6,054 bases of DNA from an uncultured Geobacter sp. (lineage in GTDB: Bacteria > Desulfobacterota > Desulfuromonadia > Geobacterales > Geobacteraceae), in the NCBI GenBank assembly GCA_937886325.1, contig CALABV010000140.1:1-6054 (forward strand). The letters run 5' to 3'. Below the pieces are notes generated by a model. That model ran no database searches, was not told the origin of the DNA, and saw only the letters and a program-made list of their open reading frames with translations. Position numbers and translations under genes: made by a program. Of this stretch, positions 5,724 through 6,054 are shown one piece after another; position 1 is the first letter of the stretch; each line of letters starts with the position of its first letter.

Positions 5724-5777
5724 GATAAAAATGAGCGCCCCAAGCCCTCTGTTGGGAGTGCATTGACATAGAGCAAA

Positions 5778-5805
5778 TTGATGGTTGCCTCAGATTGGCT
5801 ACATT
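5778..5805 (+). promoter_or_regulatory. Candidate sigma-70 promoter for the Fe-S flavoprotein gene
   Basis: TTGATG (5778-5783), 16 nt, then TACATT (5800-5805): four of six consensus bases at each box. A perfect TTGACA at 5763-5768 has no suitable -10 at the usual distance. Predicted transcription would start near 5812, about 26 nt before the ATG. Confidence 0.3.
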
Positions 5806-5837
5806 CTGAACGGCATCCGGGGATGAAGGAACTAAAC

Positions 5838-6054
5838 ATGACTATTAATATGGCATACAATTCAAGAAATCAAGCCAGAGAACGCGCAATCACTCATTTG
5901 CCCGTTTTGCCGGTTGGGAACCGCATTAAGCCCTTTTATGAGATAGACCAAGGATTTACCAAAGACAAGGCAATGCAAGAAGCAGCTCGTTGCTTGCGCT
6001 GTAAAAAGCCTCCCTGTGCAACAGCTTGCCCGTTACAAGTCTATATCCCGGAAT
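5838..6054 (+). CDS. N-terminus of an Fe-S/flavin NAD(P)H oxidoreductase, glutamate synthase small-subunit family (3' end outside window)
   Basis: 72 codons are visible from the ATG at 5838, which has AAGGA 7 nt upstream. A second in-frame ATG at 5850 lacks such a site. Residues 49-64 carry AARCLRCKKPPCATAC, a C-x2-C-x4-C-x3-C cluster (Cys52, 55, 60, 64) followed by PLQVYIPE. This is the N-terminal 4Fe-4S domain (PF14691) shared by the small subunit of glutamate synthase, the single-chain archaeal/anaerobe GltA type, NfnB/sulfide dehydrogenase and dihydropyrimidine dehydrogenase domain II. The flavin and NAD(P)H domains expected next lie beyond the window, so the subfamily cannot be chosen. 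It is separated from the signalling cluster by 277 bp with its own putative promoter, so it is probably an independent unit. Confidence 0.85.
   Translation, partial: MTINMAYNSRNQARERAITHLPVLPVGNRIKPFYEIDQGFTKDKAMQEAARCLRCKKPPCATACPLQVYIPE

Larger units (their letters stand above)
5561..5837. other. 277-bp intergenic region, no gene seen
   Basis: The region begins with a GC hairpin directly after the receiver stop. It carries the 12-nt direct repeat ATTGCGCGACAT at 5632 and 5712, a weak stem CCCAA/TTGGG (5739-5756), and a possible promoter before the oxidoreductase. Only very short frames without ribosome sites are present on either strand. Confidence 0.6.

Noticed and set aside
5722..5766. 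14-codon frame in the last intergenic region
   Set aside because: It has no ribosome site and no family resemblance, and its length is expected by chance.
5763..5768. Perfect TTGACA box
   Set aside because: No matching -10 element lies 15-19 nt downstream. The TTGATG/TACATT pair nearby is a better-spaced candidate.
1..6054. CRISPR arrays, insertion sequences, tRNA or rRNA genes
   Set aside because: No regularly spaced repeats, transposase motifs, terminal inverted repeats, cloverleaf structures or ribosomal RNA signatures were seen on either strand.

Overview
The window (6,054 bp) reads as accessory, catabolism-linked DNA from an anaerobic Gram-negative bacterium. Anaerobic life is inferred from an oxygen-sensitive glycyl radical enzyme. 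A Gram-negative envelope is inferred from a beta-barrel outer-membrane protein with a signal peptide and an aromatic C-terminus. The gene mix (diol-dehydratase-type glycyl radical enzyme, PocR-type sensor kinase, Fe-S flavoprotein of the glutamate synthase small-subunit type) would fit a Desulfobacterota or Desulfuromonadia fermenter or sulfate/metal reducer. That taxonomic guess is inference only.

Layout, all genes on the + strand: (1) bases 1-1118, the C-terminal half of a glycyl radical enzyme close to glycerol/1,2-propanediol dehydratase, followed by a strong GC hairpin. (2) 1303-2166, a secreted outer-membrane channel-like protein, followed by two tandem hairpins, the second an excellent intrinsic terminator. 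(3) 2167-2584, a 418-bp non-coding stretch with a candidate promoter and palindrome. (4) 2585-5560, a three-gene signalling cluster: a NarL-type response regulator with receiver and HTH, a soluble PocR-PAS histidine kinase, and a second response regulator that is only a receiver domain. (5) 5561-5837, non-coding DNA with a hairpin related to the one after the first gene and a 12-nt direct repeat. (6) from 5838, the start of a 4Fe-4S/flavin oxidoreductase of the glutamate synthase small-subunit family, cut by the window end.

A plausible working model (inference): a small hydroxylated or related organic compound crosses the outer membrane, possibly through the channel, and is dehydrated or cleaved by the radical enzyme. 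The PocR kinase, whose domain family is predicted to bind small hydrocarbon derivatives such as propanediols, senses the substrate or product in the cytoplasm. It would phosphorylate the DNA-binding regulator at 2585 and/or the receiver-only paralogue at 5111. The most unusual feature is this one-kinase, two-paralogous-receiver arrangement in which one receiver ends exactly where its partner's DNA-binding domain would begin. The glycyl radical enzyme is much more GC-rich (65% in a sampled 60-bp line) than sampled lines of the genes after it (37-47%), so the two blocks may differ in history or expression level.
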